From Faecalicatena contorta (GTDB lineage: Bacteria; Bacillota; Clostridia; Lachnospirales; Lachnospiraceae): a stretch of DNA of 64,000 bases. Where the stretch lies: contig NZ_QGDS01000007.1 in assembly GCF_003149105.1 (NCBI RefSeq), positions 1 to 64,000 on the forward strand, read 5' to 3'. Made by a program: the position numbers and the translations under genes. Below are positions 56,876-64,000 of the stretch, piece after piece. Within the stretch, counting starts at the first letter, position 1. Each line of letters begins with the position of its first letter. The notes under the pieces are model-generated. The model was not told the DNA's origin. It saw only the letters and a program-made list of their open reading frames with translations, and made no database searches.

Positions 56876-56930
56876 GAAATTAATAACTCAAAAACCACAT
56901 AAGGTATTGTAATGGGAGGAGGGCATATTT

Positions 56931-57314
56931 ATGAACTTTGAACAAGATTACATTATGAGAATGATCAAGGCAGCAGCAGCGGCACTGGCAAGAATCATAT
57001 TTCAAAAATCAAACCCGGAATATGAGCTCCCTGTACAAGGTGAGTATACTGCTGTAGATGATTTATATGAGCGGTTGTTGGGGATGGCAGATGCCGGTCA
57101 TATCAATGAGGCGGAAAATCTGCTTTACCAGAAATTGGACAGAGCAAATCTGTCATATCTGGAGATAGGAATAGGGTTTTATAATCATCTGAACGGATAT
57201 GAGGATGGTTTTCTGACTGCCCATGATTACACGCGGGAAGAGATTGGCGATGGAATCAGACGATTGCTGGGGAAATACGGTATGGAAGCTTTGGAAGAAT
57301 TTGTAGACATTTAA
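56931..57314 (+). CDS. DUF6483 family protein
   Basis: 127 residues, helical: NFEQDYIMRMIKAAAAALARIIF start and YERLLGMADAGHINEAENLLYQKLD. It resembles a small helical family (DUF6483) of Clostridia. Function unknown. It precedes the HD hydrolase by 10 bp. Confidence 0.75.
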   Translation: MNFEQDYIMRMIKAAAAALARIIFQKSNPEYELPVQGEYTAVDDLYERLLGMADAGHINEAENLLYQKLDRANLSYLEIGIGFYNHLNGYEDGFLTAHDYTREEIGDGIRRLLGKYGMEALEEFVDI

Positions 57315-57324
57315 GGGAGAAGAA

Positions 57325-57909
57325 ATGACACGATTAGAACAGCAGATTCAATTTATCAGAGAGGTTGATAAGGTAAAGGACATTTACAGACAGACGTATC
57401 TGGCAGACGGGCAGCGAAAGGAAAATGACGCAGAACATTCCTGGCACATTGCACTGATGGCAGTTTTGCTGAAGGAATATGTACCGGAAGTGGATTTGAC
57501 GAAGGTTATGATTATGCTGCTGATCCATGACCTGGTTGAAATTGATGCAGGAGATACATATGCTTATGATTCTGTGGGAGCAGAGACAAAGCGGGAGAGG
57601 GAAATACAGGCTGCTGAGCGTATCTTTGGTATGCTGCCGGAAGACCAGGGAGGCCTTTTCCGGGAATTGTGGGAAGAGTTTGAAGAATATGAAAGTGTTG
57701 AGGCAGGATACGCGCATCTGCTGGACAACTTTCAGCCTCTGCTGCTTAATGATGCCTCGGGCGGTAAAAGCTGGGCTGAGCATGGCGTAAGAAAGTCCCA
57801 GATTTATAAACGGAATGAGAAGATAGAGGCAACATCAAAAGATGTATGGAAGTGTATGCAGGATATTGTGGAGAAACATATTCAAAAAGGTAATGTGAAA
57901 GACTGCTAG
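57325..57909 (+). CDS. HD-domain hydrolase (YfbR-like)
   Basis: 194 residues. Metal-binding residues in NDAEHSWHIA, LIHDLVEIDAGD and, near the end, LLDNFQPLLLND. The H-HD-D set fits the YfbR/HDDC2 5'-deoxynucleotidase family. Probably a nucleotide phosphatase. Confidence 0.88.
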   Translation: MTRLEQQIQFIREVDKVKDIYRQTYLADGQRKENDAEHSWHIALMAVLLKEYVPEVDLTKVMIMLLIHDLVEIDAGDTYAYDSVGAETKREREIQAAERIFGMLPEDQGGLFRELWEEFEEYESVEAGYAHLLDNFQPLLLNDASGGKSWAEHGVRKSQIYKRNEKIEATSKDVWKCMQDIVEKHIQKGNVKDC

Positions 57910-57961
57910 TGTACTGGCACATTGATTTTTGGATAAATCATTAAAATAAGGAGGTAAAAAA

Positions 57962-58486
57962 ATGGATTTATTAGAAATGATGAGAACCCGCCGAAGCGTC
58001 AGGAAATATACACAAGAGCCGGTCGGTGAGGATAAGCTGGAACAAATACTGGCAGCAGGGCTGTTGTCCGCCTCCAGCCGGGGGATACGTCCCTGGGAGT
58101 TTATTGTAGTGAAGAAAAAGGAAACGCTGGAGAAAATGTCAGAGTCAAGAGCAGGCTCCGCAAAAATGCTGGCAGGTGCAGATTGTGCGATTGTGGTGAT
58201 TGCAGATGCTGAAAAGACAGATGTGTGGACAGAGGATGCATCTATAGCGATGGCAAATATGCATCTGATGGCCCACAGTTTGGGAGTTGGAAGCTGCTGG
58301 ATACAGGGAAGGCTGAGAGAAGCTCCTGACGGAAGAACAACAGAAGACTATCTGCGCTCTATCCTGGAATACCCGGGAAATTACCGGCTGGAGGCTGTCC
58401 TCTCTCTAGGTATGCCGGCGGAACAAAAAGAACCCTTCCAGATGGAAGCATTGCCGATGGAGAAAATCCATAGAGAGCATTTTTAA
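57962..58486 (+). CDS. Nitroreductase family protein
   Basis: 174 residues. MRTRRSVRKYTQEPV, ASSRGIRPWEFIVV and SLGVGSCWIQGR fit FMN-dependent nitroreductases. Short form, dimeric flavoprotein by family. Substrate unknown. Confidence 0.9.
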   Translation: MDLLEMMRTRRSVRKYTQEPVGEDKLEQILAAGLLSASSRGIRPWEFIVVKKKETLEKMSESRAGSAKMLAGADCAIVVIADAEKTDVWTEDASIAMANMHLMAHSLGVGSCWIQGRLREAPDGRTTEDYLRSILEYPGNYRLEAVLSLGMPAEQKEPFQMEALPMEKIHREHF

Positions 58487-58507
58487 ATATTTATCCAAAG
58501 ATATACC

Positions 58508-58603
58508 TTATTGAACATTAGTAGTTCAATAAGTATACCATATTGAATGTTAGCAGCTCAATAAGTATAATTTCTTGAACATTAGCAATTCAAGTAGTAT
58601 ACA
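58508..58603. repeat. Three tandem 32-bp units, each an inverted repeat
   Basis: TTGAACattagtaGTTCAA, TTGAATgttagcaGCTCAA and TTGAACattagcaATTCAA begin at 58511, 58543 and 58575, each followed by a AGTATA-like string. The period is exactly 32 bp. It may be a multi-site operator or a small degenerate repeat array. Confidence 0.75.
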
Positions 58604-58622
58604 TTATATGCTCTGCCAGAGT

Positions 58623-58672
58623 TGCCGGAAAAACGCCGTTGTCTCCGTGGGAGCAACGGCGTTTTTCCGGCA
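58623..58672. terminator. Strong bidirectional terminator
   Basis: A 19-bp perfect stem (TGCCGGAAAAACGCCGTTG and its complement) with A- and T-runs inside the stem lies between convergent genes. Confidence 0.85.
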
Positions 58673-58756
58673 GGAAAGTAGGCGGGTATTTGCAGCAATA
58701 GAAGCAGCAGATTGGATTTGATAGTCGCATCTCATGGGTAAGTATAGTACCTGGGA

Positions 58757-59233
58757 CTATTCATCCGCCATATCTACCAATGTATTGCCCGAAATTCTGT
58801 AAACCGTCCAATCATTCATCGCCTCTGCCTCCAGTGATAAATAAAAATCTATGCTTGGCTTGTTCCAGTCTAAACACCACCATTCCAGCCTGCCACATCC
58901 ACGTTCCACAGTGATTTGTGCGAGCTTTTTCAGAATGGCCTTTCCATAGCCTTGCCTTCTGTACTCAGGCCTTACATATAAATCTTCAAGATATATGCCT
59001 GCTCTTCCTAAAAATGTAGAAAAGTTATGAAAGAACAGGGCGAATCCAACTTCAGATCCATCCACTACCGCAAATATAATCTCTGCCTTTTTCTTTTCAA
59101 AAATCCACTCTCTTAGCGTATCCTCTGTGGCGATTACCTCATCAAGCATTTTCTCATATTCCGCCAAATCTCTAATAAATTGCAGTATTAACGGTGTATC
59201 GGATTCTTCTGCATATCTAAAGGTCAAACTCAT
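58757..59233 (-). CDS. GNAT-family N-acetyltransferase
   Basis: 158 residues. YLEDLYVRPEYRRQGYGKAILKKLA holds the acetyl-CoA binding motif (RxxGxG/A), and LEWWCLDWNKPSIDFY is typical of the diamine acetyltransferase-like branch. Substrate not certain. Confidence 0.9.
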   Translation of the reverse strand: MSLTFRYAEESDTPLILQFIRDLAEYEKMLDEVIATEDTLREWIFEKKKAEIIFAVVDGSEVGFALFFHNFSTFLGRAGIYLEDLYVRPEYRRQGYGKAILKKLAQITVERGCGRLEWWCLDWNKPSIDFYLSLEAEAMNDWTVYRISGNTLVDMADE

Positions 59234-59248
59234 CCTAATGTCTCCATT

Positions 59249-60112
59249 CTACTCTTTTTTCTCCCACCGCCCGGAAGCTCCGCAGGGCAGCACCAGCCCG
59301 TTACTGCTTACAGGAAGTCCGATTTCCTGGGAATCTGTGATTCCATTCCAGGCCTTCAGCTCTGTGGAAATCATATAGCTCAGGACTGCAGGAGCCAGAC
59401 CGGTAGTGTAAGAATTAACAAGAAAAAAGATGGCATCCTTTGATAATACCTGGGTGCAAAGCTGAATCAGCGGATGTATCATATCCTCGATTTTCCAGAT
59501 TTCCCCTTTTGGACCTCTTCCGTATGAGGGCGGGTCCATTATGATTGCATCATAAGTATTGCCCCGGCGGATTTCTTTTTCAACGAACTTTACACAGTCG
59601 TCTACCAGCCAGCGGATAGAAGCATCTTGCAATCCGGAGGAGGCGGCATTTTCTTTCGCCCATGTAACCATGCCTTTGGAGGCGTCCACATGGGTGACAG
59701 AAGCACCTGCGGCAGCAGCGGCAAGTGTTGCACCCCCTGTATAAGCAAATAAATTCAAAACCTTTACAGGGCGTCCGGCCTCTTTAATTTTCCTGGAAAA
59801 CCAATCCCAATTTACAGCTTGTTCGGGAAAAAGTCCGGTGTGCTTGAAGCTAAAGGGTTTTAAGTTAAACGTAAGGTTTCCATAATGAATCTGCCACTGC
59901 TGAGGCAGATCAAAAAACTCCCACTCGCCGCCGCCCTTTTTGCTGCGGTGATAATGCCCGTTTGGCTGCCTCCAGCCTTTATTAGTCCGGGGCGTGTCCC
60001 AAATCACCTGAGGATCGGGGCGGATCAGGAGATAGTCTCCCCAGCGTTCCAGTTTTTCTCCTCTTGAACAATCTATGACTTCATAATCTTTCCAATTATC
60101 TGCTACCCACAT
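59249..60112 (-). CDS. Class I SAM-dependent methyltransferase (RlmI/YccW-like)
   Basis: 287 residues. AdoMet motif VLNLFAYTGGATLAAAAAGASVTHVDASKG and catalytic-type MDPPSYGRGPKG. It resembles the RlmI/RlmK Rossmann domain, without a separate PUA domain; probably an rRNA cytosine methyltransferase or related. Ends 15 bp from the GNAT gene. Confidence 0.85.
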   Translation of the reverse strand: MWVADNWKDYEVIDCSRGEKLERWGDYLLIRPDPQVIWDTPRTNKGWRQPNGHYHRSKKGGGEWEFFDLPQQWQIHYGNLTFNLKPFSFKHTGLFPEQAVNWDWFSRKIKEAGRPVKVLNLFAYTGGATLAAAAAGASVTHVDASKGMVTWAKENAASSGLQDASIRWLVDDCVKFVEKEIRRGNTYDAIIMDPPSYGRGPKGEIWKIEDMIHPLIQLCTQVLSKDAIFFLVNSYTTGLAPAVLSYMISTELKAWNGITDSQEIGLPVSSNGLVLPCGASGRWEKKE

Positions 60113-60339
60113 ATATTCTTATCCTTTCCTTATAGCCAAATCAGCTCTATGGCTAAATCGGCTTCGAAGCTAAATCAACTTCTTTCTCCTCATTATATTA
60201 TCTTTCTAAAACGGATGCAATGGTTTTGCTCAGAACTCTTTCTTAGCCTTTATTATAGCAGGCTATGTGGAAGAATAATACTTACAGATGGTGTAAGAAA
60301 GCCCTTGCCACCCCAGATGCCTTGATTTATTATATTTTG

Positions 60340-60354
60340 GACTATACATTAGTC
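60340..60354. promoter_or_regulatory. GACTA-TACAT-TAGTC palindrome
   Basis: A 5+5+5 inverted repeat in the 349-bp gap 60113-60461. The gap otherwise holds three AGCYAAATC-like repeats (60136-60174) and the promoter of the selenium operon. The palindrome could be an operator upstream of that promoter. Confidence 0.4.
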
Positions 60355-60394
60355 TAGAAAAAATACAAGGGCATTTTAGTATGAAAATAGTGGC

Positions 60395-60423
60395 TTTACT
60401 ATACTGCAAAACAGTGATAGAAT
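60395..60423 (+). promoter_or_regulatory. Promoter of the selenium operon
   Basis: TTTACT, 17-bp spacer and TAGAAT, about 40 bp before the yedF start codon. Confidence 0.65.
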
Positions 60424-60461
60424 ACATCTATAACTAACTTGCGATGAAAGGAGAATCAGAA

Positions 60462-61079
60462 ATGATTACAGTGAATGCTATGGGAGATGCCTGCCCGATT
60501 CCGGTGGTAAAAACCAAAAAGGCGATGCAGGAGTTAAAGCAGCCGGATATTGTGGAGGTATTGGTAGATAATGAAATTGCGGTACAAAATGTAATGAAAA
60601 TGGCGTCAGGTTCCGGAGGGGATGTGACATCGGAAAAGATTGGTGAGAAGGAGTTCAAGGTCATTATCAAGGTGAGCCAGGTGATGGCAGAATTGGAGGC
60701 CCAGGAAAAAGAGGAAGCTATGGTGTGTATGCCGGATAAAAGGAAAAATACTATCATTGTGGTTTCCTCTGACAAAATGGGGAACGGCAATGATGAACTG
60801 GGAAAGGTGCTGATAAAGGGCTTCTTCTTTGCAGTAACGCAGCTTGAGGAACTTCCCCGGTCTATTTTGTTTTATAATGGGGGAGCAGCCCTGACATGTG
60901 AAGGTTCAGATTCACTTGATGATTTGAAAGAGCTGGAAGCTCAGGGTGTAGAAATTATGACCTGTGGGACATGCCTTGATTATTATGGGCTGAAGGATAA
61001 GCTTTGTGTAGGAACTGTTACCAATATGTATAGTATTGTGGAGACAATGAATCATGCGGAAAAGATTATCCGTCCTTAA
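60462..61079 (+). CDS. yedF: Selenium metabolism protein YedF
   Basis: 205 residues from the ATG at 60462 (AAAGGAG upstream). The N-terminal TusA/SirA domain has NAMGDACPIPVVKTKKAM with its Cys. The C-terminal part is DsrE-like (TIIVVSSDKMGNGNDELGKVLIKGFFFAV, IMTCGTCLDYYGL). It is a standard partner of selD in selenium-using Clostridia, thought to handle the selenium donor. Confidence 0.92.
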   Translation: MITVNAMGDACPIPVVKTKKAMQELKQPDIVEVLVDNEIAVQNVMKMASGSGGDVTSEKIGEKEFKVIIKVSQVMAELEAQEKEEAMVCMPDKRKNTIIVVSSDKMGNGNDELGKVLIKGFFFAVTQLEELPRSILFYNGGAALTCEGSDSLDDLKELEAQGVEIMTCGTCLDYYGLKDKLCVGTVTNMYSIVETMNHAEKIIRP

Positions 61080-61106
61080 TCAGAGAAGCGGGAAGGAGAA
61101 AATGGC

Positions 61107-62156
61107 ATGAATACAGGGAAAAATATACGTCTGACTCAATATGCGAAGACTTCCGGATGAGCGGCTAAAATAGGTCCTGAGACCCTTGCCCAGGTTCTGG
61201 GCAAGCTGCCGCAATTCCAGGATGAGAATCTCATAGTTGGAATTGAAACATCAGACGACGCGGCAATTTATAAAGTTACGGATGATATTGCCATGATTCA
61301 GACCGTAGACTTTTTTACTCCGGTGGTAGATGATCCTTATACTTTTGGGCAGATTGCAGCGGCAAATGCCCTGAGCGATGTTTATGCTATGGGCGGAGAG
61401 CCAAGAGTGGCTCTGAATATTGTAGGATTTCCAAACTGCCTGGACCCAGAGATATTGGGGGATATTTTAAAAGGTGGAGCGGATAAGGTAAAAGAGGCAG
61501 GAGCGGTTCTGGTAGGGGGACATTCCGTCCAGGATGATGAGCCGAAATATGGATTAAGTGTATCAGGTTTTGTGCACCCGGATAAGGTTTTTAAAAACTA
61601 TGGATGCAAACCTGGAGATGTTTTAGTTTTGACGAAGCAGATTGGGAGCGGAATCATTAATACTGCTCTGAAAGCAGAGATGGCTTCTGAACAGGCTGAA
61701 AAAGAAGCAGCCACAGTTATGGCATCCTTGAATAAAAAGGCAAAAGAAGCAGCGGAGGCTTATCCTGTCAATGCATGTACAGACATCACTGGTTTTGGAC
61801 TTCTGGGACATTGTATGGAGATGGCGTCCGCAAGTCACGTAACAATGGAAATCGATGTACGGGATGTGGCATATATGCAGGGGGCTGCAGACTATGCGAA
61901 AATGGGACTGGTCCCCGCCGGCACTTACAAAAATAAAGAGCACAGTATAGAATTAGTGGATACAGGAAAGGCAGAAGAATATTATTTAGACTTGCTGTAT
62001 GATCCACAAACTTCTGGGGGACTTCTTTTTAGCCTGCCTGAGATGTATTTGGAGGGATTTTTATCTGATTTGAAGGAAAAACAGCTTGATACCCAGGTGT
62101 CAGTTATTGGCAGGGTTGTTGAAAAACAAGAAAAATTTATCCGGCTGTGTTCATAA
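61107..62156 (+). CDS. selD: Selenophosphate synthase with in-frame UGA (selenocysteine)
   Basis: 349 codons from ATG at 61107. Codon 18 is TGA (61158-61160) in the context KTSG-U-AAKIGPE, which is exactly the SelD active-site motif (SG[C/U]AAKIGP). The frame then runs unbroken to 62156 (GIETSDDAAIYKV, QTVDFFTPVVDDPYTFGQIAAANALSD, VGGHSVQDDEPKYGLSVSGF, ACTDITGFGLLGH). A gene call that treats the TGA as a stop would start wrongly at about 61293. It makes the selenophosphate needed by SelA. Confidence 0.95.
61161..61205 (+). other. Bacterial SECIS candidate in selD
   Basis: Directly after the UGA a small GGTC-CTGA-GACC hairpin (61173-61184) and then an 8-bp stem CTTGCCCA-GGTTC-TGGGCAAG (61185-61205) are seen. 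Bacterial SECIS elements lie within about 40 nt after the UGA and bind SelB through a loop with GGU. Either hairpin could serve. Confidence 0.65.
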
Positions 62157-62207
62157 AAAAGCAGTGAAGCGGGCTGGGAATATCCGCTTATAACAGAGGG
62201 AGTGGGA

Positions 62208-63662
62208 ATGGATAAGAATATGTTATTCCGCAAAATTCCAAAAGTGGATATTTTGATGGAAGATGAAGTGATTCAAAAAATGATAGAGTATTACAGCTAT
62301 GACAGTGTACTGGAGGCTGTGCGGATAGAACAGGGCAGACTGAGGAATTATATTAGTGCATGTGAAAATGAAGAAGAGGCTCAGAAACAGATAGACAGCC
62401 TTCTTGAACGGGTGGAATTGACAACTGCAGCCATGCACAGGCCCAATATGACGCGTGTCCTTAATGGTACGGGAACAATTCTCCATACGAACCTGGGACG
62501 TGCACCCCTTGGAAGTGAGCATTTAAACCAGGTTTCCTATATTGCAAATGGTTATTCCAATTTGGAGTATGATTTGGAAGGGGGAAAACGGGGGGAGAGA
62601 TATTCGCATTTTGAAAAACTACTTTGCAGAATTACCGGGGCGGAAGCTGCAATGGCTGTCAATAATAATGCGGCGGCTGTCATGCTGATTCTTAGTTCTA
62701 TGGCAAAAGGGGGAGACGTGATTGTATCCCGCGGAGAACTGGTTGAGGTTGGAGGTAAATTCAGGATTCCGGATGTAATGGAGCAAAGCGGAGCATCCCT
62801 GATAGAAGTAGGATCTACAAATAAAACACATTTGTCAGATTATGAAGGTGCTGTTACGGAAGAGACAAAGGCACTTCTAAAGGTGCATACAAGTAACTAC
62901 CGTATTATTGGCTTTACAGAGTCTGTTCCGGTGGAAGAACTGGTGCCCCTGGGGAAACAGTGCGGCATACCTGTTATTGAGGATTTGGGGAGCGGTGTTC
63001 TGGTGGATTTAAGTAAATATGGACTTACTTATGAACCCACAGTACAGGACTCTGTAAAAAATGGAGCGGATGTGGTCTGCTTTAGCGGTGATAAACTTTT
63101 GGGCGGCCCTCAGGCAGGGATTATTGTAGGAAAGAAGAGCTATATAGAGTTAATGAAGAAAAATCCTCTTACGAGGGCGCTGCGTATTGATAAGTTTACT
63201 GCGTCCGCGCTGGAAGTTGTTCTTAGGGAATACTTATCAGAGGAAAAAGCAATTCAAAATATACCGGTCCTTCGCATGATTACGAAAAAGCTGGAAGAAG
63301 TGAAACAAGAGGCAAGGAAATTCCAGAGAATATTAAAAAAGGCAGAACTGAAAGCAGAGATTGGTATAACTGACTGTGAGGCGCAGATTGGCGGCGGTTC
63401 TCTGCCGTTGGAGCGGATTCCCAGTATGGCGGTAACGATACGGCCCTTGGAAATCAGCACTCCTGAGCTGGAAGAAAGGCTCCGGCACCTTCCGGCGCCT
63501 GTGATTGGGAGAACTGTAAATGATAGAATCCTGTTGGATATGCGGACATTTGAAACAGGTTTCATGAATTACTTTGTAAAGATCCTGAAAGAGCTGAATG
63601 TTCTGGAAAAGGAAGGAAACGGATATGAAGCACATTATTATCGGAACAGCGGGCCATATTGA
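62208..63662 (+). CDS. selA: L-seryl-tRNA(Sec) selenium transferase
   Basis: 484 residues from the ATG at 62208 with GAGGGAG upstream. The PLP fold shows [38 protein letters not shown] and the Lys in [15 protein letters not shown]. It converts seryl-tRNA(Sec) to selenocysteyl-tRNA. It overlaps the start of selB. Confidence 0.96.
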   Translation: MDKNMLFRKIPKVDILMEDEVIQKMIEYYSYDSVLEAVRIEQGRLRNYISACENEEEAQKQIDSLLERVELTTAAMHRPNMTRVLNGTGTILHTNLGRAPLGSEHLNQVSYIANGYSNLEYDLEGGKRGERYSHFEKLLCRITGAEAAMAVNNNAAAVMLILSSMAKGGDVIVSRGELVEVGGKFRIPDVMEQSGASLIEVGSTNKTHLSDYEGAVTEETKALLKVHTSNYRIIGFTESVPVEELVPLGKQCGIPVIEDLGSGVLVDLSKYGLTYEPTVQDSVKNGADVVCFSGDKLLGGPQAGIIVGKKSYIELMKKNPLTRALRIDKFTASALEVVLREYLSEEKAIQNIPVLRMITKKLEEVKQEARKFQRILKKAELKAEIGITDCEAQIGGGSLPLERIPSMAVTIRPLEISTPELEERLRHLPAPVIGRTVNDRILLDMRTFETGFMNYFVKILKELNVLEKEGNGYEAHYYRNSGPY

Positions 63663-64000
63663 TCATGGAAAAACCACGCTGATAAAAGCACTGACCGGCC
63701 GGAATACGGACAGGTGGGAGGAAGAGCAGCGCAGAGGAATCACCATTGATCTGGGTTTTACTTATTTTGACTTGAAAAACGGAAACAGGGTGGGAATTAT
63801 TGATGTGCCCGGGCATGAAAAATTTATCAATAATATGGTTGCCGGTGTTGTAGGAATGGACCTGGTACTGCTTGTAGTGGCAGCAGATGAAGGAATTATG
63901 CCTCAGACTAGGGAACATATGGATATCCTGGAAATGCTGGGGGTAAAGAAAAGTATCCTTGTCCTGAATAAGTGTGATATTGTGGATGAAGAGTGGCTGG
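63625..64000 (+). CDS. selB: Selenocysteine elongation factor (start only)
   Basis: 125 codons to the window edge. [21 protein letters not shown] (P loop), [25 protein letters not shown] and [10 protein letters not shown] are the G-protein motifs of SelB. It brings selenocysteyl-tRNA to UGA codons with a SECIS. It overlaps selA by 38 bp. Confidence 0.96.
   Translation, partial: MKHIIIGTAGHIDHGKTTLIKALTGRNTDRWEEEQRRGITIDLGFTYFDLKNGNRVGIIDVPGHEKFINNMVAGVVGMDLVLLVVAADEGIMPQTREHMDILEMLGVKKSILVLNKCDIVDEEWL

Noticed and set aside
58508..58603. CRISPR array
   Set aside because: There are only three units, without separate unique spacers, and no cas genes anywhere in the window.

Overview
The window looks like the chromosome of a low-GC Gram-positive anaerobe of the class Clostridia, most likely a Lachnospiraceae gut bacterium. 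The evidence is the protein style, strong AGGAGG ribosome sites, an FMN-type enoyl-ACP reductase (FabK) in a single fatty-acid operon, a fused accD-accA gene and a selenocysteine cassette. The genus is not proved by the sequence.

Layout. (1) 1-2467, chromosome left of a prophage: the 5' end of an IS256-family transposase running off the edge, a MerR regulator with an Hsp33-like gene, a small XRE regulator, and the old terminator of a tRNA-Leu gene. (2) 2468-45076, a complete-looking siphovirus prophage of about 42.6 kb. It lies between two exact 27-bp copies of the 3' end of tRNA-Leu(CAG). From the left it carries integrase, a reverse-strand lysogeny block (membrane protein, CI-like repressor), a divergent Cro and antirepressor, an early block (Gp157, Rad52-like annealing protein, NinB-like protein, replisome organizer, helicase loader, two orphan adenine methylases and many small genes), a late regulator with a possible CTG start, a 600-bp non-coding switch region with a tRNA-Phe-like gene, then terS, terL, portal, minor capsid, scaffold, major capsid, connectors, tail tube, chaperones, tape measure, Dit, a 1298-residue tail-tip protein, holins and an amidase endolysin. 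Its right end carries cargo: an AP2 protein, an XRE operon, a LexA-boxed cassette (Y-family polymerase plus SRAP peptidase) and a DUF2335 membrane protein. (3) 45077-56251, the type II fatty-acid operon fabH-acpP-fabK-fabD-fabG-fabF-accB-fabZ-accC-accDA, a second FabK-like gene and a MarR (FabT-like) regulator, with a FabT-type operator on the fabH promoter. (4) 56252-60112, housekeeping genes. (5) 60395-64000, the selenium operon yedF-selD-selA-selB, in which selD contains an in-frame UGA read as selenocysteine.

Most interesting signals. The last 53 or so codons of the tail-tip gene and a reverse-strand tail-fibre-like C-terminal cassette sit tail to tail between 12-bp inverted repeats that keep the same reading frame, which looks like a DNA-inversion switch of the tail tip. 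Both the major capsid gene and the major tail gene end with the same AACGGGGGAG string followed at once by a stop. In each, the -1 frame stays open and encodes a plausible C-terminal extension (HeH/LEM-like for the capsid, acidic for the tail), which suggests paired programmed -1 frameshifting. Three small early genes are each broken by one small lesion (two amber codons, one GT-repeat shift).
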